Source of the DNA: Diphasiastrum complanatum | Lineage: Eukaryota; Streptophyta; Lycopodiopsida; Lycopodiales; Lycopodiaceae | NCBI GenBank assembly: GCA_029204225.1 | Contig: CM055098.1 | Span: 51,921,957-51,985,956 of the forward strand | Direction of reading: 5' to 3' | DNA: 64,000 nt | Shown here: positions 25,401 to 35,454 of the stretch, in pieces | How positions within the stretch are numbered: the first letter of the stretch is position 1 | Layout: every line of letters begins with the position of its first letter | The notes under the pieces: model-generated | Database searches by the model: none | Told to the model about the DNA's origin: nothing | What the model saw: the letters and a program-made list of their open reading frames with translations, nothing else | Program-made: the position numbers and the translations under genes

Positions 25401-26329
25401 ATCATAAACAACAAGGACGACATGATCCATACATTCATACAAAACCTTTCAAAAAAGTGTCATGTATATAGTCAATTTTACAAAAAATGTAAATTATTGG
25501 ATTCTTTGTATGTTATTGAACTATTATCACAATATTGTATCTAAAAGTGTAAACTAAATGTCTAATTAAAAAATAATTAAAGTCAAAAGTACCAAATACT
25601 TTTAGTTGATGATGTGGTTTTGATTTTTCATGCCTCACTATAACCATTATAATCTCTCATCAAATTTTGTAGATGTCATTTTGCGAATCTACGAAAAAGA
25701 AAACTAACATAGCAAAAAAGTGTAATAAGAAAATTGTTATTGACTGTTGGGATATTGCTCGTGCAATGTGTGATCGTCGTGACGGAGAGAAGCGAGTGGA
25801 GAATCCTCAATGCATGCAACTGCGTCTATCGGATTTAGGTCGACTTCGATAGTTTGAAGTTTGCCCTACTTTATCACAACGAAGTCACTGGATCAATACA
25901 ATCGATTCCATAGCCATGCACAAATTAGACTGATTCACCTAGATTACTGGAACATTGATTATTCAGCCGTTAATAGATACAGTCTAAATGCAGTCAGAGT
26001 CACGTTCTTCCTAAAACAATATTATGTGATAACAGAGAGAAAAAACAAAACAATCGCGCTCTGGATGTTCAATTGATCTGCTACAATGTCTATTGAGCTA
26101 ACTGAGCAACTGATAAGTTGCTGGATATACACACAAGGCTAACTAATTAAAAGAATGCTTAATCTTTATTTTACAATTGGGATTAAGGCACTACGTGCTG
26201 TTGGTAGTTGCTTTCGGACAATATCTAATTCTGTTGGAGATTTTATCCGGTCATGATGAAGGTACTGTTGAGCCGCCGATTGTTCGAGTCAACTATTAGA
26301 GTTGATAGTGAGATACGACTAATTAGTAA

Positions 26330-26465
26330 AGTTGATTTGTCGATGTCGGATGTCTATCGAATAGTCGGTGTCGGATGAGTAGTTGATGTGTCCGATGAAT
26401 AGTCGAGGTAGGCCGAACCGAATTGTCGAAGGGTGGCGGAATAGTCGGTGTAGGCTGAGTCCACT
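26330..26465. repeat. Short degenerate repeats, GAATAGTCGGTGTCGGATGAG type
   Basis: Variants of GAATAGTCGRKGTMGG and GTCGGATG recur about five times in 135 bp. The patch is followed by a possible TATA region (AGTATTTATATAC near 26540), so it could be LTR U3 DNA, but no LTR ends were found. Confidence 0.4.
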
Positions 26466-27169
26466 AAACACTATCATCGATTCCTTTGTATTTCAGCTTG
26501 TTAGAAAACAAGTGTATTTTTGCAGAGTGTGCGACTATACAAGTATTTATATACAACTATGAATGGATCTAGCTTAGCAATGAGATAAGGGATGGAGAGG
26601 ATAGAAATCCAACATTGACGTTTTTACGGCTTGTTACAAGAAGCTAAATGAATCAATTTATTGTTAAGACTGAAAATTAAAAAACTACTTTTGGTGAACT
26701 AAACATATAAATAATCAAAGGTATTGTTAACACAAAACTAGACTTACTTTTTCATTAATTACTTGAATGTTATGCAATAAGTTTAGAACAATTGGAGATA
26801 ATGTGTGGAGAACTCAAATAATAGTATGTTAACAATGGAGTTCAATGAATAACATATTACCAATGGTAATAACAAACATGATGATAGAATGGAAATTGCC
26901 AATTCAAACAAAGTAATTGATTATATCAATGCACACATACCTCATGGAAACAACAATAAAAATACCAACATACCAATTGGAGCGATTTGTTAAAATTCCA
27001 ACCTAGGTCAAATCAATCGGCAGGAGGGCCTAAAACTTTTTTGGTCAGACTTTGAAATTGACTTTCGAAGCTTCTATTTACACTATAAGCTCTTCATTTG
27101 GCCTCATTAAGGCATTATAGGAGCAATTTTTGTAGGATGGTAGGATTGGGCGAATCCGTGTTTGGAGAA

Positions 27170-27510
27170 GCCAATAAATTGGATGGAGTGGGATAGCATT
27201 TGAAAATTCAAAATGAAGAGTATTTTGATGGACAAGGAGCTGTGGGACATCATCACTAGGGTGGAGCAACGCCCAAATACAACTCCAGCTGACATTTGTG
27301 CATTTGACAAAAGGGCGCAAAGGCCTTAGCATTGATCAATTTGGCTGTGAAGGACCATGTCATTCCCCATATTAGTGAAGCTGATAGGTGTTCGCATGGA
27401 GAAAACTGAGGGGGTAGAGTCCTATTTCACCCAAATTAAGGAGTTGCAAGACTAGTTGATCACAATTGGTGAACCAAGAAGAGATGTGGAGCTTGTTCAC
27501 ATGGTCCTTT
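27170..27510 (+). pseudogene. Copia gag fragment, sense
   Basis: In shifting frames the plus strand reads KELWDIITRVEQRPN near 27235, then a degenerate stretch, and ESYFTQIKELQD near 27420. These match the UBN2 gag pattern (ELWDI, later short helical blocks). Both ends are lost; the 3' end stops abruptly at an antisense copia protease near 27510. Confidence 0.7.
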
Positions 27511-28447
27511 TCATAAGACATGTGGGAGCTAGCCCCACTATCAATCCACCAAGTATCTCTTGAATTGCTATTGCTTGTTGGTGAGAATGTAGATTTTATC
27601 AAGAATACATCTCCTTCATCCTCCTCCTCTTCATGTGCATGGTTTCCTTGTTTCTCCTCCTCCTCTTGTGCTCTTTTCCTCTTTTAGCATTCGAATGCAT
27701 AATGCCCCTTCTTTCACAAAAGAAGCATTTTTTGCTTTGACCTGTCTTTTGCCTTTGAACTTGATGCTTGATCCTCCTCCTTGGCCTCCTTTGCATGATC
27801 CTTCTTGGATCCATTGGTTTTCTTTTTGCCCTTGAATGAGAAATTTACTCTCTCATCTCCATCTTGCAATGATAAGGAACTCATCCTAGATTTTGCATTG
27901 AGCATCCTACACTCTTCAGCCACTAGCACACTATGGAGCTTATCAATTGATGGCAAGTGCCTTGGATGGCAAAACTTTGAACCAAATTGGAGAACTCATC
28001 TCCTAAGCCATTGAGAATCACTTGTACACCAATAGAAGCCAACTCTTTGTTGAGAGACTTGATCCTTAGCACATACACTTGTGCACTTTCATCACTTCTC
28101 CTCATGCTTTGTAAGATTTGGTTTCTTATAATAAGCACTCTTGAAGTGTTGTTAGATTCATATATAGCTTTTAAAGAATCCCAAGCTTCTTTGGTAGATG
28201 TGCAAGAGACTACCTCTTTCAAGAGGTCACCACTAACATTCATTTTGATGCAATGAAATGCTAGTCTTGCCTTCTTCTTATATCTAATCAATTCTTGTCC
28301 TCCAAGAGGCTCATCCTCTTCATCTAGGACAATGTCAAAGAGGTCTTGGATCATTAAGAGCGACTCCAACCTCACTTTCCATATTGAGTAGTTTGTAGAA
28401 TTTAATCTCTCACTAGATCCAAGAAGGAATCCACCAATGGTTCCCAT
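27372..28447 (-). pseudogene. Copia gag-protease, antisense
   Basis: On the minus strand a UBN2 gag starts at 28447 (ERLNSTNYSIWKVRLESLL) and is open for about 174 codons. It has a deletion/frameshift near 27960, a zinc knuckle with CFFCERRG near 27720, and a protease start WWIDSGASSHMSYEKD near 27560-27515. DSGA is the protease active-site motif. It belongs to the same family as the antisense gag at 46266-46943 and differs from elements I/II. The 3' part is cut off at the junction with the sense gag near 27510. Confidence 0.88.
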
Positions 28448-28607
28448 CTCTCTAATGACTTGTACTAATGATGTACTTATTGGCCCTCCCTAAGCTCTTT
28501 TTCAAAATTTGCCTCACTATCAACTCACTTGATGTTCACAAAGACACAAGTGGCAAGATCCCCTTGATCTTGATTCAAAAGAAAAAACAGGAGGATTCTA
28601 CAAAACA

Positions 28608-29755
28608 ATGCTCAAAAAAATTGAAATTGATCTGATCCTAGAAACTCGCAACAGATTGAAGAAGGCCTTGTATGAATTAGATCAAGCACCACGTACTTGG
28701 TATAGCCACTTTGATGAGTATCTCCTATCTAGTGGTTTGATACACACTTCTTTAGATTTCAACCTTTACTACTTTGCTCGTGACTCTAGCATCACATTGA
28801 TTGTGTTATACGTAGACGATCTCATAATCACATGCAATTATGATGATTTGATAAGTGCCATCAAGAAGGATCTGTCCTCCAACTTTGATATGACTGATCT
28901 TGGTTTGATGCACTATTGTTTGGGAGTGGAAATCTAAGATGTGATAGCATCACACTTACGCAAACGAGGTATGTGAACAAAATTTTGAAACATTTCAAGA
29001 TGTGCGATAGTAAGCCAGTGTCTACACCTGTGGTTTGGTAAGAAACTTTCTAACCAGGAGGAAAGTGCGCTAGTTGATGCTACTTTGTTTCATCAATTCA
29101 TTGGTTCATGATCTATCTCACAACTACTCATCTAGATATAAGCTATGTTGTAAGTGTTTTGAGTCAATTCATGGCTACAACTAGGGAGACTCATTGGAAA
29201 GCAGCGAAGAGAATTCTTCATTACATTAAACGGACACTAGCCCATGGATTACTATATGAGAGACAATAGGCTTTACCAGTTTTGCAGGGCTTCGTAGTTT
29301 CAGATTGGGCAGATTGTGTAGATGACAGAAGATCCACCATAGTTTATGCTTTTCATTATGGTAAATGGTGTGTTTTCTTGATCTAGTAAGAAGTAGAATA
29401 CAGTTGCTCTTTCCACCACATAAACAAAGTACAAAGCCCTATGTTCAGCTACATAGGAGGCAGTATGGTTAAGACGAATGATAGAAGACATAGGCAACTT
29501 GTAGAGTAAGCCTACAATGATCATGTGTGATAGCCAGAGTGCCATTTAGCTAGCCAAGAATCCTGTTACAGTATTTCACGTATGCATGAAATACATAGAG
29601 ATTAAATATCATTTCGAAATTGTTATCATATGAAATAGATGTAGTGCATTGTAGAACACATGACCAACTAGCAGATATACTTACTAAGCTTTAAGTATTG
29701 ATAAATTTGAGCTTTTTTGAGAAAAGCTCTTTGTAAGAAAAGTAAACTAGGGCTT
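28608..29755 (+). pseudogene. Copia RT-RNase H remnant
   Basis: The open stretch 28608-28937 is copia RT (KKALYELDQAPRTWY, then IVLYVDDLIIT with the YVDD catalytic box intact, then DLGLMHYCLGVEI). Downstream, in several frames, RNase H/connection motifs follow: YVNKILKHFKMCDSKPVSTP, THWKAAKRILHYIKRTLAHG, SDWADCVDDRRST and a terminal EHMTNQLADILTK-like stretch near 29655. A polypurine tract (29756-29764) and LTR start come next. The upstream gag-integrase half is missing. Confidence 0.9.
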
Positions 29756-29840
29756 AAGGGAGAGTGTTAAATTTAAGCCCGAAGTTTATTTTACAATTCT
29801 GTGACTGTTTCTGGTTTTAGCAGTATTTTGAATTTTCCAT
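29756..29840 (+). repeat. Polypurine tract and first 76 bp of a copia 3' LTR
   Basis: TAAGGGAGAG ends at 29764 and TGTTAAATTTAAGCCC begins the LTR at 29765. The LTR is interrupted after 29840 (…TCCAT) by the TRIM/LARD-like element and should resume at 39807; its true right end was not located. Confidence 0.8.
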
Positions 29841-31102
29841 TGTTGTAACATACTGACAGTAAAAGGATAGATATTTGAAGTACAAATGAGTGTCATTCCC
29901 ATTGGAGAGCAATAATAGTGCTAATACTCTCATTATTAGTGAAAAATAGGGAATATCCAAGAATGAACGGAGTGGAGTGAAAGGTGTTACAATCTAAGTC
30001 ATCGTCAAATGTTTCAGCAATGCGGTTGCCAGTAAAACCTTGACAATTTATTAAAAAATACCAAATAAAGGTTGAATATCTAATAATTAAGTTCCAGACT
30101 CAAGTTAGGAGTAAAACTTTGTATACACATGGCGGTCAACATTCTATCCCTGAAACAATGAGAGTTGGCATCAGAATGTAGAGGTTAGAGACTCTCCATC
30201 TAGCATGGTGCTCATTGGTCATTTAGGCCCTCATTAGCCCGAGAAAACATACAAACAAATTTCCCGTTAAGAAAAGTCAGAATGAAGGCACTGTAATTTA
30301 GGGTTAGATGCTAGAGAAATGATCCAAACCTCTGTCAAGAAATGCACTAATATCGTTGTCCTGCATTGGAAATGTTGTGAAATTGCTGATAGAGCCTGCC
30401 ACTGGTGAAGAGCAAATGCGTGGGAAGCAAATAAACAGCCTCTAAAGAAGAGGAATGGCTACTTCTAGTGATGCGCTAAAAGAGATGCACGAACTTGGGC
30501 ATAGTAGACGATGGCTGGCTAGAGATACATTGCCCTAACTGTTGGTTGTTTGCCACTAAAAACGTGACTCTTGCTTTGTTAGATGCGCTCTTGTTCCAGT
30601 GGATTGGAAATCACAACCCTGGCCTATGGAAAATGTAACTAATTGGCTGTTAGAAAGGCAAATATGCCCTAAGGATCATGTAATTCAGTGTAGATAAAAT
30701 GCCTTCATCAATGTGAAAATGGTGACGTCTTCTATTGGTTTGTTGACCGTCAGCCCTTGAGAACCAGGCCCCTTATGACCTTGTCGTTCATTATAGCATA
30801 TTGCCTTAGAAGAGAAGGCTTGAGAATGACGTACAAGCTGCCTTTTGAAATTAACTACAAGCCTTAAAAAGAAATTGGGCTTCGGTCAAGTAGAAGATGC
30901 CTTATATTTATCATTGTGTGACAAATGCTAATCTGGCCATAAAATTAGGCTCAAACAGACCTCATGAATCTATTGGTACAGACTAACATAATTTCACATA
31001 TGCAACACTTACGTGTTTGTTGAAGACTTTGCACATCAAGGCTTAGGAAATATCACTAAGGAGCTGAAAATTTGAGAAAACTTGCATAGCTAGGTCACCA
31101 CA
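29841..31102 (-). repeat. 3' LTR of the TRIM/LARD-like element
   Basis: This 1262-bp LTR preserves the uninterrupted sequence (GGTACA|GACTAAC near 30976-30988) at the place where the other LTR holds the DNA transposon. The partner LTR is only about 724 bp without its insertion, owing to internal deletions and divergence, so the insertion is old. Confidence 0.88.
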
Positions 31103-31103
31103 T

Positions 31104-31113
31104 GTCCCCCTCC
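31104..31113 (-). other. Polypurine tract of the TRIM/LARD-like element
   Basis: The minus strand reads GTGGAGGGGGACA directly before the LTR start TGTGGTGAC. Confidence 0.8.
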
Positions 31114-31694
31114 ACAATTGCGCAGTGACCTCGCAAGCATAAGAATCATGAAACCTTGTTGAAGCTTGAATGAAATTTGACTTGCCCCAGTCTGCAGCCT
31201 TTAACAAGCCAAAACAGTGCCCATACATCACCAATAGGTCTTGAAGTGTGAGTAATGAAGGCAGAACATAGAAAGATCAGCAGTCTTTGGCCTCTTTGAC
31301 AACACCAAAGCCTCAGAATAAGCCATTATTGTGCTTAAAGATCTTGTGCAAAACTGAGACAAAACAAAACAAAGACAAACAAACAAGAACTAGATTTTGG
31401 AAAAGCATAGATAGAGGTTTGCTTACGGAAAACTAGAATCTTACGAACACGACGAAGAATCGTCAGCCTAGAACATAACATGAACTAACACATTACACAA
31501 ACTGTAATTAAACTCAGGAACTTTACAAGAAACTAAAACATAGAACTAGAATGGAGTGATGAGTCATGTTGGACAAAACTCAAGTTTCACTCTCTCCCTC
31601 CTCAAATTCTTAAAGAACTAGAAAAATAACCCGTGAATCTGAAAAGTATAGACAATAATCAGAATAATAACAAAATAACTTCCTATTTGGCATT

Positions 31695-31714
31695 GCTCCC
31701 TGACAATGGCACCA
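31695..31714 (-). other. Primer-binding site, tRNA-Asp-like
   Basis: The minus strand reads TGGTGCCATTGTCAGGGAGC, a variant of the TGGCGCCGTTGCCGGGGA sequence used by many plant LTR elements and complementary to the 3' end of tRNA-Asp. It lies 9 bases from the LTR end at 31724. Confidence 0.75.
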
Positions 31715-31723
31715 AAATCATTA

Positions 31724-32306
31724 TGTTGTAACATACTGACAGTAAAAGGATAGATATTTGTAGTACAAATGAGTGTCATTCCCGTTGGAGAGCAATAATA
31801 CTGTCATTATTAGTGAAAAATAGGGAATATCCAAGAATGAACGAAGTGGAGTGAAAGGTGTTTACAATCTGGTCATTGTCAAATGTTTCAGCAATGCAGT
31901 TGCCAGTACAAAGCCTTGCCAAGGTATAGTGATGGCAACTTAGTGGATCAAAGAGAAGGCTTTGTAATCTGTCAACAAATGCAATACTGCTACTGTCCTA
32001 TGTTGGAAATGGTGTGAAATTGTTGATAGAGCTTGCCACTAGTGTAGAGCAAATGCGTGGGAAGCAAATAAACAGCCGCTAAAGAAGAGGAATGGCTGCC
32101 TCTGGTGATGCTCTGAAAGAGTTGCCCATATTTGCTAATGAAAAATGATCTTAGACAACCATTGAAGAACTTGGGCGTAGTATATCCTTAAGAGAAATTG
32201 GGCTTGATCAAGTGATACTAAGATGCCTTATATTTACCATTGTGTGACAATTTCTAGTCTGGCCATATAATTAGGCTCAAACAGACCTCGTGAATCCATT
32301 GGTACA
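31724..32306 (-). repeat. 5' LTR of the TRIM/LARD-like element, first piece
   Basis: It aligns with 29841-30980 of the other LTR with gaps. The rest of this LTR is at 39666-39806. Confidence 0.88.
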
Positions 32307-32341
32307 CACTAGGGGAAATATGGGCTCAAAATGGGTCCGTT
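32307..32341. repeat. Left terminal inverted repeat of the 7.36-kb transposon
   Basis: Begins CACTAGGGG and includes CTCAAAATGGG; pairs with 39631-39665. Confidence 0.85.
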
Positions 32342-32661
32342 AAGAAATTTGACTTTAGAGAGAGGTTACGTAGAGAGAAAATATAAACCGGTATCATTCG
32401 GTTGTCGTTTTTTGAGTTTCTGGTTTTGCCCGACATCTAACTATTGTGGTTAACTTCAAATGGTAATAACTTCTCTCCATGGTAATAACTTCAAATTAAT
32501 TAGACGAGCATGCTTGGTAACAACTTCTCTCCATGCCTAGATGCATTATGAGCATTGGTCTGCCCTATGCAAAATATGGAATGAGAGAGTTGTTTGAAAT
32601 CTTGGTATGCTCTCTGCAAAAAATGCAGCGGGAGCAATATGAGCACTTTTGAAATCTTTGT

Positions 32662-32683
32662 GGGGGGGGGGGGGGGGGGGGGG
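32662..32683 (+). repeat. Poly-G run of 22
   Basis: An uninterrupted run of 22 G lies about 70 bases upstream of the first open frame of the transposon. Such a run can form a G-quadruplex, but its length is also prone to sequencing and assembly error. Confidence 0.9.
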
Positions 32684-32751
32684 TTTATAAGCTCAAAGAC
32701 ATAGCTAGTACAAAAGTAAGGTACGCTTCAGACCAATCTTTTGACGTACTG

Positions 32752-33352
32752 TTGTTTTCGAAAATGGGACAATTCCATTTGCATGTTGCACTTCCTATGG
32801 AATGCACTCCATTTTATAAGAAAAATGCAAAAGTTGTAGAAAATGCTACTACAATAATTAGAGATTTGAGACTGAATAATCATAAGAACGTAGATTTGTG
32901 GGTAAATGGATCAATTTATCCTGAAGATCCAAATACCAGTTTATGTCCAGATTTTAAGTCCATTAGTAATCTTCTCAAATTTGTATATGAAGGAAACAAT
33001 GGATTACTTGGATATTGTCAAAGGTTGCGTGACATTGGCTTGCATGATGCAAAATTGTTGAGTCTCAATCAACGTTTGCGGTGTGCTAATGAACAATTGC
33101 ATTGTGCTAATCAGCAATTGCAACATTATGTGCAACACTAGTAATGAGAACATTGCACTCAAGCATGTTATATCGAAGTTAAATACTACAATCACAAGTC
33201 TTTGGGGATCAAACCAAGATATGTCAAAATCATTGGAGAAGTTGCAATCTGAAAGTTTAAAGTCTGTTGTTGATGTGGAAATGATAAAAAAGACAATGAT
33301 GAAAAATAAAAGAAAAAGAGTATCGAAGAGGAACATTGATGACTTACCTTGA
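32752..33352 (+). pseudogene. Coiled-coil protein of the transposon, one frameshift
   Basis: The first frame (32752-33141, 129 codons) passes, after a shift near 33120, into a second frame ending at 33352. Together they read as one protein of about 195 residues. Its second half has heptad-like Leu/Asn/Gln-rich helices (LNQRLRCANEQLHCANQQLQ, then KSLEKLQSES) and a basic end (KNKRKRVSKRN). The first part is mixed globular sequence that I do not recognise. It may be a DNA-binding or oligomerising subunit of the element, but nothing here proves that. Confidence 0.55.
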
Positions 33353-33492
33353 CATAGCGGCAATAAGAAGAAAATAATTCGAGCATTCAAGTATGTTAGA
33401 TTATAATTTTTTTATTTCATTTGTATGTTTCTATTTAATTTGTGTTTGTTTATTTGTGTTGTTATAGACTAAATGTCATATGGCTTTGATAT

Positions 33493-33930
33493 GTGTGCTG
33501 CAGATCATGCTTGGCAGCAAAGGACTATTTCAAAGATCAATCATGCATTGGAGAATCTTTAAGCCATGTTCTCCCAAGAAAGTCAGCAAGAGCAATGATG
33601 AGAAATGATCGATTTCAAAAAATGAAAAATGAGATTGCACAAATAGTTTTGAGTAAGATTCAAACTTATTTGGATGCAAATGTGATACAAGATGCATGTG
33701 ATCAGGCTGGAATTAGCAAAAATGCTTATTCTACATTTTTCAGAATAATACAAGAAGCATTCTCTCAAGTGAAAATTTAGAAAACTTATCTTCCTCGTCC
33801 ATATCGAGTAAGATTAGCAAGAAATTATTCCGACGAGGGAATGTTTAAAGTTGTTGGCCAACCATTTCATATAAATGATTTATACAAATCTGAAGGTGGT
33901 GAACTTAAATACAACAATTGCAATAATACT
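33493..33930 (+). pseudogene. Unidentified transposon protein, helical
   Basis: An open frame 33493-33780 (including DRFQKMKNEIAQIVLSKIQ and DACDQAGISKNAYSTFFRII) continues past one stop with LPRPYRVRLARNYSDEGMFK to about 33930, where a run of new sequence begins. The part around QAGISKNAYSTFFR looks like a small helical DNA-binding unit, but I cannot assign a family. A weak acceptor-like site just before 33493 suggests an intron after the coiled-coil frame, so both could be parts of one transposase-like protein. Confidence 0.45.
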
Positions 33931-34024
33931 CGCAAGAATAACAGGCGGAACGCAAAAAAAAAAAAACTCAGGTGGTATCGAATCAACGCGCGGACAACAC
34001 AAGAAAAATACAGAAAATCTATGT

Positions 34025-34533
34025 GCGCGTTGAATCAATATAGGGTAGAGTTAGGGCACGAGAGTACACGAGAGGCAAGATATAACAAAAAAAAAGGGTT
34101 ATGTCTTTCATCTTATATTTATAGAATTTCAAGCATGATCTCAGCCTTACACTTGTTGCGTTTGGAATGAATATCTTGAGCCGTAATGGACGGGCAATAG
34201 GAAACTACCACATGTGGTCAATAGCTTGATCGTAATGGATGAGCCAATAGGAAACGACCACGTGTGATGTCCTTTGTCATGATGACTATTGACCACACGC
34301 GGTGATTTTCTATTGGTTCGTCCTTTTAATGAAAAATGATTGAGATATACGAATCTGATACACACGAAATTCGAGTCATAAATTACACCAAAATTTGTAC
34401 TGGACCCATGGGGACCCGCTCGGAGCCATTAAATTACCAGCACGAGGAATGCAATATAAAAAACTTACAACATGAATGAAATACTTTCAAAAGCCCCCGA
34501 GTCCTTTGGTATGGTCATATTGATTCAATGCGC
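34025..34533. repeat. Possible MITE-like insert with 16-bp inverted ends
   Basis: GCGCGTTGAATCAATA at 34025-34040 faces TATTGATTCAATGCGC at 34518-34533, 15 of 16 paired. The sequence between is non-coding and unlike its surroundings. Related motifs also occur outside this pair (near 33974, 34590 and 37515), so the pair could be part of a family of dispersed motifs instead of true ends. No target duplication was found. Confidence 0.45.
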
Positions 34534-34725
34534 GTTGTTCTCCTCTGGAAAATCACTGCTTTCTTCTTGCATGTCCATTTGATATTTTGATATCGATTCA
34601 GCATGCAGTTGTGTTTCGATAGATGCCGTATGGCCCGCCTGCGTGCTCGTTTGATATCCGCCATCTAGCCCACCTATGTGCTCATCTGCTCAGACGTTTT
34701 GCATGCGCAGTGAATCACAGCTCAG

Positions 34726-35454
34726 ATGGCTCGAACAAAGCAAACAAATCGGGTCCATTCAGGTGGTGTTTCACTTCATGTGGCAGTTGGTCGGATAGGC
34801 AATCCACCAGCACCAAAAAGAGCACTACCACCACCACCGCCATGAAGGCCAAGTGGTAGACCTCGTGACCCTGCATGGCTTAAGGATATCAAGAGGCTCC
34901 AGAAGATGAACAATCTTCTGATCCCCAAAGCTCACATCCAAAGATGCATCAAGGATGTGACTAGAAAACTATCAGCAGATGTAAGGTGGACCGCGTTTGC
35001 AGTGGAGGTTGTGCATATAGCTTATGAAGACTTTCAGATCAAGTTTTTGGCAGATACACGTATAGTAGCCATTCATGCCAAACGGGTCACTATAATGCCC
35101 AAAGATTTCACATTGATATTCAGGCTCAAAGATGCTTATGACAGATTTGCACAAAAATTTTGGCCACGTCTTGAAGCTCCTCCTGCCACCAAGAAACCAA
35201 AGAAAAGAAAGCAGCCTGAACCTAAGAGATTGCCTTTGAAGTTGCAGTTGGTTGCTGCGAAGAAAAAGAGGTCTACAACTCCAAAAAAAGTTAGGGTAAT
35301 TCCTTCTACAGCCCCAAAGAAAGATCCCTCTCCCGCTCTTTCCCCATCTCCTTCTAAATCTCCTTCCATATCTCGATCTACATCTTCTTCTTCTTCTTCT
35401 CCATCTTCCTCATCGGTCCCTAAATCTCATTCTAAGCCTACTTCTCTGTTGTAA
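34726..35454 (+). pseudogene. Divergent histone H3-like gene with long C-terminal tail
   Basis: From the ATG at 34726 the frame reads MARTKQTNRVHSGG, like the H3 N-terminus but with Lys9, Ser10 and Lys14 replaced (Val, His, Val) while Lys4 and Arg8 remain. Codon 40 is TGA; the frame then continues to 35454 (242 residues). Codons about 50-127 align with the H3 alphaN-alpha3 region without gaps (WLKDIKRLQKMNNLLIPK; SADVRWTAFAV), ending in AIHAKRVTIMPKD, identical to canonical H3. The fold is followed by about 110 residues not found in H3: a Lys-rich part (KKPKKRKQPEPKR, KKKRSTTPKK) then Ser/Pro-rich. A frameshifted Pro/Ala-rich stretch follows to about 35570. The TGA is consistent with CGA to TGA by CpG deamination. 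No intron is seen in the fold. Confidence 0.85.

Larger units (their letters stand above)
19582..27100. other. AT-rich stretch without recognisable genes
   Basis: This 7.5-kb block is visibly richer in A and T than the flanks and has only short open frames (60-85 codons) with no domain I recognise. It holds one 104-bp tandem duplication (near 22235) and a patch of short degenerate repeats near 26340-26465. It may be an old, decayed transposon, but no terminal repeat, primer site or protein motif supports that. Confidence 0.5.

Noticed and set aside
34726-35454. Centromeric H3 (CENH3) as the identity of the H3-like gene
   Set aside because: CENH3 proteins usually lack the ARTKQT start and have extra residues in loop 1; this protein has the canonical start and no loop 1 insertion.
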